A stretch of 49,591 nt of DNA from contig JAFDZT010000002.1 of NCBI GenBank assembly GCA_018266735.1, positions 776,025 through 825,615 on the forward strand, in the 5' to 3' direction. The notes below the pieces were generated by a model, which was not told the DNA's origin, did no database searches, and was given only the letters and a program-made list of their open reading frames with translations. The position numbers and the translations under genes were made by a program. This stretch comes from Bacteroidota bacterium. Lineage in GTDB: Bacteria; Bacteroidota; Ignavibacteria; Kapaibacteriales; Kapaibacteriaceae. Below, in pieces: positions 1 through 8,340 of this stretch. Every line of letters begins with the position of its first letter. Within the stretch, counting starts at the first letter, position 1.

Positions 1-27
1 AGCTGCCGGGAAGATGCCGGGAAGGGT

Positions 28-55
28 TTCACCTGTCACTTGTCACTCGTAACTA
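28..55. repeat. Short GTCACTY heptamer array
   Basis: Four tandem seven-base units lie here (TTCACCT, GTCACTT, GTCACTC, GTAACTA), two of them exact. They end 13 bases before the ATG of the peroxiredoxin gene. The same heptamer forms longer arrays at 8787-8898 (opposite strand orientation) and 9834-9875. It may lie in the leader of the peroxiredoxin mRNA. No function is known to me. Confidence 0.7.
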
Positions 56-68
56 TCCTAGGATCTCT

Positions 69-542
69 ATGGCTCTCTCCGTCGGCACAACCGCTCCTGA
101 TTTCGAACTGTTCGATCAGGACAAGAACAAGCTCACCTTGTCTTCCTATCGCGGGAAGAAAGTGGTGTTGGTCTTCTTTCCAGCCGCCTTCACCGGTGTC
201 TGCAAGGCAGAGGTCTGCTCCTTCCAGTCCGCCATTCAGCGCCTGAACGGCATGAATGCCCAAGTGGTGGCCATTTCGCGTGACCAACCATTCGCCAACA
301 AGGCATTCGCCGTTGCCAATGGCTTGGAATTCCCGATCGGTTCCGACTACTTGCTCAACACCATCACAGCGTACGATGTGCTCTTCGAGAACTTCGCTGG
401 TTTGCCCGGCTACACGTCCTCGTCGCGCGCCACGTTCGTGATCGATTCCACGGGTAAGATCGCTCACGTCCACGTGACGGAAAATCCCGGTGTCGAGCCG
501 AACTACGATGAGATCTACGCCGCTGTCGAAGCCACGGCGTGA
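69..542 (+). CDS. Peroxiredoxin (AhpC/TSA, BCP-like)
   Basis: 157-residue thiol peroxidase that would reduce hydrogen peroxide or organic hydroperoxides in the cytoplasm. The peroxidatic motif reads FTGVCKAEVC, with the peroxidatic Cys at residue 45 and a second Cys at 50. That is the Cys45/Cys50 spacing of E. coli BCP, so Cys50 could be the resolving residue; the AhpE type is the alternative. The thioredoxin-fold core is complete (KKVVLVFFPAAFTG near residues 30-43, ATFVIDSTGKI near the end) and there is no signal peptide. The ATG follows a heptamer repeat by 13 bases, with no clear Shine-Dalgarno. It converges on the next gene, with which it shares a bidirectional terminator. Confidence 0.93.
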   Translation: MALSVGTTAPDFELFDQDKNKLTLSSYRGKKVVLVFFPAAFTGVCKAEVCSFQSAIQRLNGMNAQVVAISRDQPFANKAFAVANGLEFPIGSDYLLNTITAYDVLFENFAGLPGYTSSSRATFVIDSTGKIAHVHVTENPGVEPNYDEIYAAVEATA

Positions 543-560
543 TCGCTCGGAATCTGTAGA

Positions 561-595
561 AACTGAAAAAGGGTCACCATACGGTGACCCTTTTT
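561..595. terminator. Bidirectional intrinsic terminator, copy 1
   Basis: The hairpin has arms GGGTCACC (571-578) and GGTGACCC (583-590) and loop ATAC. It is flanked by AAAAA (566-570) and TTTTT (591-595), so it can terminate transcription from both sides. It sits between the peroxiredoxin gene and the convergent gene ending at 603. Bases 561-594 recur exactly at 1929-1962. Confidence 0.9.
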
Positions 596-602
596 CATTG
601 AG

Positions 603-1862
603 CTACGGGATGATGAGCACGGCTCTCCAATACCGTGTTCCCACCATCATCGCATATGTGCCCGGCTCAAGAGTATCAGTGGGCATGTCGCCGCTGAGTG
701 TTCGCAGAGGGCCGATCGATCTGCCGCAAATGTCAAGAAGCGCAACCTCGTCGGCGGTGCGATCGACGTGGATCGCTTGACCACGTTGGACGACAATGTT
801 CTCGGTTGGTATTGGTTGAACAGTCGGTTGATGGATCGACATAAGGGGATCCCATATGTACATGGAAGAATCGATACTCGTGATCCCGGATGAGAGAGTC
901 GATCCTACGATGCTCACTGGCCGGGAGTACCGGTTCGAATAAGGATTGCGGGCATTGCTGGGCACAACGTACCGCTGCCATACTGCCTGCCCCGGTTGCA
1001 GCACAGCGATCGTAGATGTGGTTGGTTCCTCGGCGATCACTGCTTCAAGCGTACCATCTATGTAACGATGTGCGGCAAGGATCGTGTCGGACCCGGTAAG
1101 CCCCAGAGATGGACTCTTATTCCACGATGCTCCTTCATTTGTTGTCCAATAGACGGTTGTCGAATCTGCGGCGATGATCGCCGTATCATCGGAGAACTTC
1201 AATCCTTGCAAGATGGTAGTTGGTGTAACGATCTCGTGTGACATTCCCGAGCAGTATTGAACGTACCATGTCATGCTTCCTATCTGGCTCTGATACTGCT
1301 TGAACAAGCCTTTCCCGAGAACACGCGAATCGAGAACCGGGCCGTAGGCCACGCTATCCCATCCGCAGATGATCGCCATACTCGCGGAATAGGAAACGGA
1401 ACCAAAATGCGGGAACTTGCTCAATTGCGGTTCGAGTTTGGCGAATGGCGAAAGTGTGTACACCTCGACCCCCCAGGTTGGCATCACTTCTCCCACATTT
1501 CCGGCCATCGTCCATGCGAGAGTGTCGTCGCTCAATCGATACAATTCACCGCAGCAGTACCTCGAATCCGTCATGCCACTAGGCCATGTTTCAAACTGAC
1601 CGTAATACGAGAGCGTATCCAGTGTTGCGTGCTGCCTCATGGAAGCAAGCATGACGTGGCTTGTCTCGAACATCGGGCGACCGTAATAGGTAGGTATCAC
1701 ACCTTTCTGAAGGCTCACGAGGATCGTCCCTTCATCCAATTCAATCGAGCTTGTGGCATGCCATTGCCACGGTAAGGGTGAGAACTGTGCGGTCGAGCTT
1801 GACCCACACATAACAGTCATGCACATGACCGTCATCCATTGTATGTATCGGGTGCGTTTCAT
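603..1862 (-). CDS. Secreted Asp-box protein with T9SS-like C-terminus
   Basis: 419-residue protein of unknown function. The signal peptide runs to about residue 25 (…GSSSTAQ) and contains a duplicated MTVMC motif. The middle looks like a beta-propeller or sialidase-type repeat region with at least one Asp-box (YWTTNEGASWNKS). The last 65 residues (VVQRGQAIHVDR… to GTYAMMVGTRYWRAVLII) have the beta-strand pattern of a degenerate T9SS type A sorting domain, which would suggest export to the cell surface. The mature part contains a CC pair in SRYCCGEL. It is transcribed alone, leftward, between two identical terminator hairpins. The reading frame is convincing; the function is not known. Confidence 0.8.
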   Translation of the reverse strand: MKRTRYIQWMTVMCMTVMCGSSSTAQFSPLPWQWHATSSIELDEGTILVSLQKGVIPTYYGRPMFETSHVMLASMRQHATLDTLSYYGQFETWPSGMTDSRYCCGELYRLSDDTLAWTMAGNVGEVMPTWGVEVYTLSPFAKLEPQLSKFPHFGSVSYSASMAIICGWDSVAYGPVLDSRVLGKGLFKQYQSQIGSMTWYVQYCSGMSHEIVTPTTILQGLKFSDDTAIIAADSTTVYWTTNEGASWNKSPSLGLTGSDTILAAHRYIDGTLEAVIAEEPTTSTIAVLQPGQAVWQRYVVPSNARNPYSNRYSRPVSIVGSTLSSGITSIDSSMYIWDPLMSIHQPTVQPIPTENIVVQRGQAIHVDRTADEVALLDICGRSIGPLRTLSGDMPTDTLEPGTYAMMVGTRYWRAVLIIP

Positions 1863-1928
1863 GAGAGCAACCTATGGCCGTCACGAGCTCGATGCACCTT
1901 AGCAATACCTTAGCACTCCCCTACCTAC

Positions 1929-1962
1929 AACTGAAAAAGGGTCACCATACGGTGACCCTTTT
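1929..1962. terminator. Bidirectional intrinsic terminator, copy 2
   Basis: The hairpin has GGGTCACC arms around an ATAC loop (1939-1958), with AAAAA before and TTTT after. It lies downstream of the leftward gene ending at 2042 and would terminate it. The 34 bases are identical to 561-594. Confidence 0.88.
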
Positions 1963-2005
1963 CCATTTCGCGGCTTTCCTCCCACAAAAAGCTGCGTCTT
2001 CCTCT

Positions 2006-2019
2006 TTATGCTGCATGCC
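2006..2019. repeat. 14-base direct repeat, left copy
   Basis: TTATGCTGCATGCC occurs here and exactly again at 2450-2463, so the two copies bracket the small gene at 2042-2416. A TGTGCATC octamer follows each copy within about 30 bases. Confidence 0.7.
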
Positions 2020-2041
2020 GTGCTGCGGACATGTGCATCTT

Positions 2042-2416
2042 TTATGACTCGGACCCCTTGTCGGCCTTCCGGGGGCGTCCGTAGCGACGTTCGGACTTCT
2101 TCTTCATTCCAAGCGTCGTGATCTCGTCAGAATCATCTCCGTACTGTGCGATCACCTGACGTTTGGCTCCAAGAACAAGCTCGTGGAATCGCCACTCCAG
2201 CTCCAACGCCTCTTCTCGGGCGCGGGCAAGGGCCTCGACGGCCTTTGCTTCGGCTGATAATGCCTTTTCCATCTTCTCTAGTGCTTCCCGCAAGCTGGTA
2301 GGCGTGAAATCCGGGTTCGACGGAGCATAATCCTTGAACGTAAGGACGGCAGATGCGATCTGCTTGTCCTTTTTCAGGATCCTCTGTGTTACCCTTGTGG
2401 TTTTCCGTTTCGCCAT
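2042..2416 (-). CDS. Conserved hypothetical coiled-coil protein
   Basis: 124-residue cytoplasmic protein, rich in Lys, Arg, Glu and Ala. A basic N-terminus (MAKRKTTRV…) is followed by a helical segment of heptad-like character (about residues 42-75, EALEKMEKAL…ALARAREEALEL). The C-terminal block is YGDDSDEITTLGMKKKSER. From memory, small proteins with a similar 'YG.DS.E….GLKKKSER' tail are scattered in FCB bacteria and cyanobacteria without assigned function. It has its own promoter (2500-2529) and terminator and is bracketed by a 14-base direct repeat, so it looks like a self-contained cassette. No function is proposed. Confidence 0.75.
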   Translation of the reverse strand: MAKRKTTRVTQRILKKDKQIASAVLTFKDYAPSNPDFTPTSLREALEKMEKALSAEAKAVEALARAREEALELEWRFHELVLGAKRQVIAQYGDDSDEITTLGMKKKSERRYGRPRKADKGSES

Positions 2417-2449
2417 TGCTGCGGATTCCCCGAAGCAGTCTGAAGAGAA

Positions 2450-2463
2450 TTATGCTGCATGCC
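2450..2463. repeat. 14-base direct repeat, right copy
   Basis: Second exact copy of TTATGCTGCATGCC, in the leader region of the gene at 2042-2416. See the copy at 2006-2019. Confidence 0.7.
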
Positions 2464-2499
2464 TTGGTCGATAACAACAGCTGTGCATCATTACAGGGA

Positions 2500-2529
2500 C
2501 AAACATAATACATTTTCAGAGCATGCAAA
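2500..2529 (-). promoter_or_regulatory. Bacteroidota-type promoter for the 2042-2416 gene
   Basis: On the minus strand, TTTG (2526-2529) lies 18 bases before TATGTTTG (2500-2507), close to the Bacteroides housekeeping consensus TTTG-N19-21-TAnnTTTG. The predicted leader is about 75-80 bases to the ATG at 2416. The surrounding 2417-2600 interval is visibly AT-rich and holds no other gene that I can see. Confidence 0.65.
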
Positions 2530-2600
2530 AGTATTTTTTTACCTGTGTGTTAAGACTTATCCACCGTAGGTAAAGCATATACAAGCCAACACAACGCTGG

Positions 2601-4373
2601 TTATCGAATGATGCAAAGACATTCGGTGCGTTGGTATGGTCCGCTGACCATATGGACGAGATATATGCCCGGCGGGTATAGAGTACAGTCGATACGGAAT
2701 GGCATGTCGGCCCTGTACGAGCCAACAACCTCGCCCTGTGTATTGACTATCACCACGTCCGATGGCCCCTCAACGACCACTTCCACATGGTCTCCGGCGG
2801 GCTGGGGCCGCAGGCCGACGGCGGCCGAGGCCACAGACCGCACCCCTGCCGCCGTGCCCCCTTCCATGGCCCCGATGGTTGGTCGAGCGCCACGGGGGCG
2901 ACCGTAGATGTCCGTGGTCACATACGATATCGGGGCTCCCGTGCCATAGTCGACGGTGCCCCGACGTGGGTCGAGCATGTCCACCATGGACGTATCGAAG
3001 ACGGAGATCGGCGCATTGATCACGCGGGGCGAGGGCCCACCCAGTGGACAGTCGGGCGTACGGTTCCAAGCGTTGTTCGCAAGCTCGATGCGCGACAGTA
3101 CGGGTGTAAGGTCGTTGTCGTTGAACCGGCACATCATCCCCCCCGCCGCAGCACTGCCATCGTCCTGCAAGAAGAGGTTGTTCGCAACCAGCATCGACAC
3201 ATCCCGAATGAGCATGGCAAGATTGATCCACAACAATGCACTGCGCGAGACACCTCCGCCGCCAACAACGGTGTTGTGCGTGAACTCGACCGTACGATAA
3301 CAGTCGATGTTGAACAGCTCGAAGACATCGAGGCCGGCGCCTGAATGCACGATCACGTTGTTGTACACGAAGCAACTGTCCGTCATGCGCACCTTGAAGT
3401 CACAACCCAACCCTTGACAGAGATACCTGCAATCATCAACGCCAACGTTGAACGCATCGCAGCTCGTGTTGAAGGCGCAATGCAGTTCATTGCAGATCCC
3501 GACGCCCGGTGCCGGTGCATCGGCGGCCCAGTGAGAGCGATCCTTGGGGTCATAGTAGATGCGATTGTTACGGATGACCGTGACGGCCGCCATGTCCAGA
3601 TAGATACCAATAGCAAAGTTGTCGCTCACCAAACAGTCTTCCACGATGCATCGCTCCACGCGATTCACTCCAATGCCTTCGCCCCAATTGTGTTCGCTGC
3701 GACAACCGCGTACGATGATGTTCGAGCAATACAGCAGTTTGATGGCACTTCCGAACGCACGTCCCGGTTTGCCGATGTCGGACCCAGCCGCCTCCCGCGC
3801 CCATGAATGCGATATCATGCCGCGATCGACCTTGTAGAAGTAGAGTCCATGCGATACGCACGTGTCGATGCTCGAACTGTCGATCAGAACATCCGTGGCC
3901 GGCCCCAGCACGCTGATCCCTGCACAGGGTCCGCGCATGGTATGAATGTTCCTGATCGCAATGTGCGACCCGCGTAACGTGACGATCCCGTCCGTTCCCG
4001 AGAACACCAGGCCTTTCCCGTCCAAGACCACAGTGCCAAGGCCGCGCACGCTGATGTTCTTCCGTGCTCGACCGTTCGTGAACTGATCGATGATTTGCAC
4101 GCACCGCTGTCGATACGTGCCCTCCATCATCACGATCTCGGCATAGACGTCGCCGGTTTCGGGAAACGGTATGGCCTTCAAGGCCGCATCGAAGGTGCGC
4201 AACGGACGTTGTTGCGATCCATCGGCGGAATCGGAACCGGTGGGCGATACGAACACACGGGTCGTGATGCGCCACTGCAGTGTATCGATGCGAGGCGTCG
4301 GCACCATGCCGATCTGCGCTTGCACGCATGTTGTTGCAATGATGCATGCCGTAAGTAGGATGATCGATCTCAT
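2601..4373 (-). CDS. Secreted right-handed beta-helix protein with T9SS-like tail
   Basis: 590-residue exported protein. The signal peptide is residues 1-19 (…ATTCVQAQ). The segment FVSPTGSDSADGS..RPLRTFDAAL (about 42-67) is the usual entry to pectate-lyase-like beta-helices. Rungs rich in IxIRNN, VVLDG and LVxN patterns run from about 95 to 480 (RNIHTMRG, VRGCRSEHNWG, IRNNRIYY, VYNNVIVHSG). The last 75 residues (GLRPQPAGDHVEVVVEG… to PPGIYLVHM) fit a T9SS type A sorting domain. It may bind or cleave polysaccharide, but no lyase catalytic residues can be assigned by eye. It starts only 20 bases from the divergent gene at 4394, with a TATCTTGT box 3 bases upstream of its ATG. Confidence 0.85.
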   Translation of the reverse strand: MRSIILLTACIIATTCVQAQIGMVPTPRIDTLQWRITTRVFVSPTGSDSADGSQQRPLRTFDAALKAIPFPETGDVYAEIVMMEGTYRQRCVQIIDQFTNGRARKNISVRGLGTVVLDGKGLVFSGTDGIVTLRGSHIAIRNIHTMRGPCAGISVLGPATDVLIDSSSIDTCVSHGLYFYKVDRGMISHSWAREAAGSDIGKPGRAFGSAIKLLYCSNIIVRGCRSEHNWGEGIGVNRVERCIVEDCLVSDNFAIGIYLDMAAVTVIRNNRIYYDPKDRSHWAADAPAPGVGICNELHCAFNTSCDAFNVGVDDCRYLCQGLGCDFKVRMTDSCFVYNNVIVHSGAGLDVFELFNIDCYRTVEFTHNTVVGGGGVSRSALLWINLAMLIRDVSMLVANNLFLQDDGSAAAGGMMCRFNDNDLTPVLSRIELANNAWNRTPDCPLGGPSPRVINAPISVFDTSMVDMLDPRRGTVDYGTGAPISYVTTDIYGRPRGARPTIGAMEGGTAAGVRSVASAAVGLRPQPAGDHVEVVVEGPSDVVIVNTQGEVVGSYRADMPFRIDCTLYPPGIYLVHMVSGPYQRTECLCIIR

Positions 4374-4393
4374 GTCACAAGATAGGAACGGAC

Positions 4394-5392
4394 ATGCGTA
4401 GATTCGCTGTCATGAATGCACTCCGTCCGCCGTTCCGCCTCCCCGCCCTCGTGGCCTTCCTCATGCTTTCCGCCTCTACCGGTACCTCTGCACAATGGCA
4501 ACGCTTGCATGTGGGTGGAATGGTAAACGATTCGACAACACTGCCCTTCAACACGCGATGCATGATCACGCGCGGAGATGCGATCTATGTGGGTGGGAAT
4601 GCCATGGGCGATCGGCCGGGCTTCTATCGGTCGACAAATGCCGGCACAACGTGGACCACACCTGCGGGAATCGGGATGGGCATGATAGAGATCGCTGCCT
4701 TGGGGATGGTGCGCGACACGATCCTTGCAGCCAGTGCCGGCAACGATTCCACAACGGCAGCGTTGTGGGCAAGCGCCGACCAAGGTGCATCGTGGCAACG
4801 CCTCACGACGTTGTATTCCGATGCAGCAGCACGCGCGGGAGATACTGTTTGTGTACCACGTGATATGCGCTGCACCGATGTGGGCTGCTCGTTCACCACA
4901 TCGCAAGGCTCCATCGTATCGGTTGTGCGCGAGAAGGGTGCATGGAAGGTGGCAAGGTCCAAGGATCCGTCGATCAGCACGGTGTCGATGATGGACATGG
5001 CCTCGGCAACGTTCATGCGTGGCGATACAACGTATCGATGCACGTCGACGCGCGACAACGATGGTCGCATCTGGGTGGAGCTCACCACCGATCGGTCGAC
5101 GGTAACGCGACGCACACAAGTGAGCACAACGCAACAAGGAGCATACGTTGTATGCTCCTTGTTGATGGTCGTTCAAGATCGAGTTATTGCGGCGGTGCGA
5201 GATCTGACGGACCTTCGAGGTCCGGACCGCATCTACGTGTCGACGTTCAATGGTGGCATGGCCTTCGAGCCCTTGCCTCCGATCACGTCCTTGCACTATG
5301 GCGCAAAGGCCATTGGTGCGTCGATGGTTGGCGGACAGCTTGTGGTGGTCTTCGACGCCATGGGTGGCGTCTGGAAGATCCCCGTCCGCTAA
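4394..5392 (+). CDS. Exported Asp-box (BNR-like) protein
   Basis: 332-residue protein of unknown function. It has a signal peptide (…LSASTGTSAQ, about residue 34; a start at the internal ATG 4412 gives a more ordinary length). At least two Asp-boxes (YRSTNAGTTW, WASADQGASW) point to a sialidase-type beta-propeller. Unlike its neighbours it has no T9SS-like C-terminal domain and stops at WKIPVR. The coding sequence contains a perfect 14-base inverted repeat at 5132-5164. It is divergent from the beta-helix gene and converges on gcvH with 3 bases between stops. Confidence 0.8.
   Translation: MRRFAVMNALRPPFRLPALVAFLMLSASTGTSAQWQRLHVGGMVNDSTTLPFNTRCMITRGDAIYVGGNAMGDRPGFYRSTNAGTTWTTPAGIGMGMIEIAALGMVRDTILAASAGNDSTTAALWASADQGASWQRLTTLYSDAAARAGDTVCVPRDMRCTDVGCSFTTSQGSIVSVVREKGAWKVARSKDPSISTVSMMDMASATFMRGDTTYRCTSTRDNDGRIWVELTTDRSTVTRRTQVSTTQQGAYVVCSLLMVVQDRVIAAVRDLTDLRGPDRIYVSTFNGGMAFEPLPPITSLHYGAKAIGASMVGGQLVVVFDAMGGVWKIPVR
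5132..5164. repeat. Perfect 14-base intragenic inverted repeat
   Basis: CAACAAGGAGCATA (5132-5145), five loop bases CGTTG, then the exact reverse complement TATGCTCCTTGTTG (5151-5164). It is translated within the Asp-box protein (QQGAY…CSLL). No T-run follows, so it does not look like a normal terminator. Confidence 0.85.
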
Positions 5393-5395
5393 GCA

Positions 5396-5776
5396 TCACT
5401 GACCAACCAGTGCCTTGTACGCTTCGGCGTCCATGAGGCCGTCGAGTTCCGACAGGTCGCTCAAATTCATCTTCACCAACCAGCCTGCGCCGTACGGATC
5501 CTTGTTCACCGACTCCGGTGCATTGTTCACGTCGCCATTCACTTCGGTGATCGTTCCGCTCACCGGTGCATACAGATCGGCCACGGTCTTCACGGCTTCG
5601 ATCGTTCCGAAGGTGCCGCCACTTGCAACGGTTGCCGATGCATCGGGAATGTCGACGTAGACCACATCTCCAAGTTCACCTTGCGCATGGTCGGTCACAC
5701 CGATCGTGCCGATCGATCCTTCAACGCGGATCCACTCATGATCCTTGGTGTACTTGAGGTCTGCAGGGAAATTCAT
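5396..5776 (-). CDS. gcvH: Glycine cleavage system H protein
   Basis: 126-residue lipoyl carrier that shuttles the aminomethyl group between the P, T and L proteins of glycine cleavage. It begins MNFPADLKYTKDHEW, typical for the family. The lipoylated Lys is residue 63 in the motif IEAVKTVADL, and the length is normal. I chose the ATG at 5776 because it matches the family N-terminus and follows the accC stop by 2 bases; a TTG at 5791 in the same frame would overlap accC. Last gene of the efp-accB-accC-gcvH run. gcvP and gcvT are not in the window. Confidence 0.95.
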   Translation of the reverse strand: MNFPADLKYTKDHEWIRVEGSIGTIGVTDHAQGELGDVVYVDIPDASATVASGGTFGTIEAVKTVADLYAPVSGTITEVNGDVNNAPESVNKDPYGAGWLVKMNLSDLSELDGLMDAEAYKALVGQ

Positions 5777-5778
5777 GG

Positions 5779-7119
5779 TCAGGCTTTCCAATCGTGGGTG
5801 TCGAGATATTTCGTGTCGAACTCACCGGCAATAAAGTCGGGGTTCTCCATCATTTTCTTGTGGAACGGGATCGTGGTCTGGATCCCTTCGATGATGAACT
5901 CATCGAGTGCGCGACGCATCTTGGCAATGGCCTCGTTGCGTGTTGGTGCGAACGTGATGAGCTTGGCCACCATGGAATCGTAATACGGCGGGATCACATA
6001 GCCTTGGTAGATGTGCGAGTCGACACGAATGCCGGGGCCGCCCGGAAAATTGAGCGACTCGATCCTACCGGGAGATGGACGGAAGTCGTGCATTGGATCT
6101 TCTGCATTGATGCGGCATTCGATGGAATGCAACACCGGATCTCGTTGCGTGAGTGTGAGCTTCTCGCCGGCGGCCACAAGAAGTTGTTCCTTGATAAGGT
6201 CCACGCTCATCGACTGTTCCGTCACAGGATGTTCCACCTGGATACGGGTGTTCATCTCCATGAAATAGAAGTTGCGATGCTTGTCCACAAGGAACTCGAT
6301 CGTGCCCGCACCCACATAGTTCACGCTGGCCGTACCACGCACCGCCGCATCGCCCATGGCCTTGCGCAATTCCGGCGTCATGATCGGTGATGGTGATTCT
6401 TCGATCAGCTTCTGATGTCGGCGTTGGATCGAACACTCGCGCTCGTTCAAATGCACCACGTTACCGTGGGTATCGGCGAACACTTGGATCTCGATGTGAC
6501 GTGGTTCTTCGATGAACTTCTCAAGGTAAACGTCGCCGTTGCCGAATGCAGCTTCTGCTTCTCCGCGCGCTGTCGTATAGGCGCGCTCGAGTTCCGAAGC
6601 CTCGGGAACATACCGCATCCCTTTGCCCCCGCCACCTGCCACTGCCTTGAGCATGAGCGGATAGCCCACCTCTTCGGCAACGCGCTTGGCATCTTCCAAG
6701 GTCTCGACGATACCCTCGGAACCGGGCACAACAGGCACACCGGCGGCCTTCATCGTGTCTTTGGCGATGGACTTGTTGCCCATCGACACGATGGCGTCCG
6801 GACGTGGTCCGACGAAGGTGATGTTACAGTCGTGACAGATCTCGGCGAACGTTGCGTTCTCGGCAAGGAAGCCGTAGCCGGGATGGATGGCATCGGCGTT
6901 GGTGACCTCGGCGGCCGCCACGAGCGATGGGATGTTCAGATAGGAAAGCTTGCCTTGTGCGGGTCCGATGCACACCGCCTCGTCCGCAAATCGCACATGC
7001 AGCGAGGCACGATCTGCCTCCGAATACACGGCCACGGTCTTAATGCCGAGTTCCTTTGCGGCGCGAATGATGCGCAGGGCGATCTCGCCACGGTTGGCAA
7101 TAAGAAGTTTCTTGATCAT
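5779..7119 (-). CDS. accC: Acetyl-CoA carboxylase, biotin carboxylase subunit
   Basis: 446-residue ATP-grasp enzyme that carboxylates biotin on the carrier protein, the first half-reaction of acetyl-CoA carboxylase in fatty-acid synthesis. Start [17 protein letters not shown] is canonical. ATP-binding GGGGKGMR is near residue 165. The catalytic region holds [13 protein letters not shown] and [15 protein letters not shown]. The C-terminal domain is complete through the RIDS-like [12 protein letters not shown] segment. It sits 16 bases downstream of accB, so the pair is co-transcribed. Full length for the family. Confidence 0.97.
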   Translation of the reverse strand: MIKKLLIANRGEIALRIIRAAKELGIKTVAVYSEADRASLHVRFADEAVCIGPAQGKLSYLNIPSLVAAAEVTNADAIHPGYGFLAENATFAEICHDCNITFVGPRPDAIVSMGNKSIAKDTMKAAGVPVVPGSEGIVETLEDAKRVAEEVGYPLMLKAVAGGGGKGMRYVPEASELERAYTTARGEAEAAFGNGDVYLEKFIEEPRHIEIQVFADTHGNVVHLNERECSIQRRHQKLIEESPSPIMTPELRKAMGDAAVRGTASVNYVGAGTIEFLVDKHRNFYFMEMNTRIQVEHPVTEQSMSVDLIKEQLLVAAGEKLTLTQRDPVLHSIECRINAEDPMHDFRPSPGRIESLNFPGGPGIRVDSHIYQGYVIPPYYDSMVAKLITFAPTRNEAIAKMRRALDEFIIEGIQTTIPFHKKMMENPDFIAGEFDTKYLDTHDWKA

Positions 7120-7135
7120 CGTGCGCCCGTTCTGA

Positions 7136-7630
7136 TTAGTCCGGCTTGATCACGAACATGGGTTGATTGTACTCTACCGGATGGGCGTTCTCGACCAGAA
7201 CCTTGACGATCGTTCCGGACATATCGCTCTCGATCTCGTTCATCAACTTCATGGCCTCGACGATACAGAGCGTATCGCCGGCGTTGACGTGTGATCCCAC
7301 TTGCACGAAATTATCGGCGTCCGGCGATGGAGCACGGTAGAACGTTCCCACGATCGGAGAATGGACCACGTGTCCGGTTTCAGCGGCGGGAGCCGCCGGT
7401 GCCGCCGGTGCTGCGGCCGCTGGTGCGGGAGCAGGTGCCGGTGCGGCTGCAGGAGCAGGTGCGGCGGCTTGCGCGGCTGGTGCACCCATGATGTACGTTG
7501 GTTGTTGCATCTGCGGTTGCTCCGTGGTCTTGGCCATGTGCAACGTGATGCCCTCTTCTTCGATGGAAAGCTCCGTTACCGTGCTCTCATCGAAGATCTT
7601 CAACAGCTTCTTCAGATAATTCAGATCCAT
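7136..7630 (-). CDS. accB: Biotin carboxyl carrier protein of acetyl-CoA carboxylase
   Basis: 164-residue carrier with the usual three-part build. It has an N-terminal helix region ([16 protein letters not shown]), a long Ala/Pro linker (about residues 49-83) and a C-terminal biotinyl domain with the biotin-accepting Lys128 in [10 protein letters not shown]. It presents carboxybiotin to the carboxyltransferase (accA/accD not in this window). Two in-frame ATGs exist, at 7639 and 7630. I prefer 7630 because AGGGAG lies 9 bases before it and the protein then starts like other AccB proteins. A 7639 start would add only MAR. Confidence 0.95.
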   Translation of the reverse strand: MDLNYLKKLLKIFDESTVTELSIEEEGITLHMAKTTEQPQMQQPTYIMGAPAAQAAAPAPAAAPAPAPAPAAAAPAAPAAPAAETGHVVHSPIVGTFYRAPSPDADNFVQVGSHVNAGDTLCIVEAMKLMNEIESDMSGTIVKVLVENAHPVEYNQPMFVIKPD

Positions 7631-7661
7631 CCTTGCCATCTCCCTGGTGTTGGAAAGGAAA

Positions 7662-8228
7662 CTATTCCTTGACGCGATCGAGGTAGCTACCCGACGCTAC
7701 TTCTACGCGGATGAGATCGCCTTCGTTCACGAACAATGGCACCATGACCGTGGCGCCCGTCTCGACAGTGGAAGGCTTGAGGGCGTTCGTTGCCGTATCG
7801 CCCTTCATACCAGGCTCCGTGCGCTCAACGCGCAGGGTGACGTGGATCGGGAATGCAACGGTCACTACACGATCTTGTTCATCGCGTGCGATCTGGACTT
7901 CTTGACCTTCTTTGAGGAATTTGGCAGCATCACCAACAGTGGCTGGATCGACCGGGATCTGCTCGTAGTTCTCGGAATCCATGAACACGTAGCTGTCGCC
8001 ATCACGGTAGAGATACTGGAAGTTCTTAGTCTCTACACGAACGAACTCGATGGTCTCTCCCGAACGGAAACGCTCTTCCTTGAGCTTGCCGTTCTTGATC
8101 ACCCGCATCTTCACTTGGTAGAAGGCGCGGAGATTACCCGGGGTTCGGTGGATCGATTCAAGGACAACGGCGAGGTCCCCTTGATACTTGATGACGGCTC
8201 CTACTCGGAGATCGGCGGTTGTTGCCAT
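7662..8228 (-). CDS. efp: Elongation factor P
   Basis: 188-residue translation factor that relieves ribosome stalling at polyproline stretches. All three OB/KOW-type domains are present and the length equals that of E. coli EF-P. The loop that carries the modified Lys34 in E. coli (KPGKGQ) reads TPGNLR here, so Asn32 occupies the tip and a Lys-modifying pathway of the EpmA type is not expected. I recall the same loop in Chlorobi/Bacteroidota EF-Ps. The ATG at 8228 is chosen from the family start [10 protein letters not shown]. The gene begins 30 bases after the tRNA-Cys gene with no promoter visible between, so it may be read from the tRNA promoter. Confidence 0.95.
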   Translation of the reverse strand: MATTADLRVGAVIKYQGDLAVVLESIHRTPGNLRAFYQVKMRVIKNGKLKEERFRSGETIEFVRVETKNFQYLYRDGDSYVFMDSENYEQIPVDPATVGDAAKFLKEGQEVQIARDEQDRVVTVAFPIHVTLRVERTEPGMKGDTATNALKPSTVETGATVMVPLFVNEGDLIRVEVASGSYLDRVKE

Positions 8229-8258
8229 GAAACTCTGATGCTTATGATGTGTGCGGAG

Positions 8259-8329
8259 AGGTCCCGACCGGATTTGAACCGATGTACGAGCTTTTGCAGA
8301 GCTCTGTATAGCCACTCTACCACGGGACC
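8259..8329 (-). tRNA. tRNA-Cys (GCA)
   Basis: On the minus strand the acceptor arms GGTCCCG and CGGGACC pair perfectly. The anticodon stem is GAGCT/AGCTC with loop CTGCAAA (anticodon GCA), the T-loop is TTCAAAT, and the discriminator base is U, as expected for cysteine tRNAs. Length 71 bases; the 3' CCA is not encoded. Confidence 0.95.
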
Positions 8330-8340
8330 AACTGGGACGA

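Noticed and set aside
2530..2580. Possible terminator for the beta-helix gene formed by TTACCT…AGGTAA near a T-run
   Set aside because: The stem is only six or seven bases with a long loop and lies upstream-side relative to the neighbouring gene; too weak to call.
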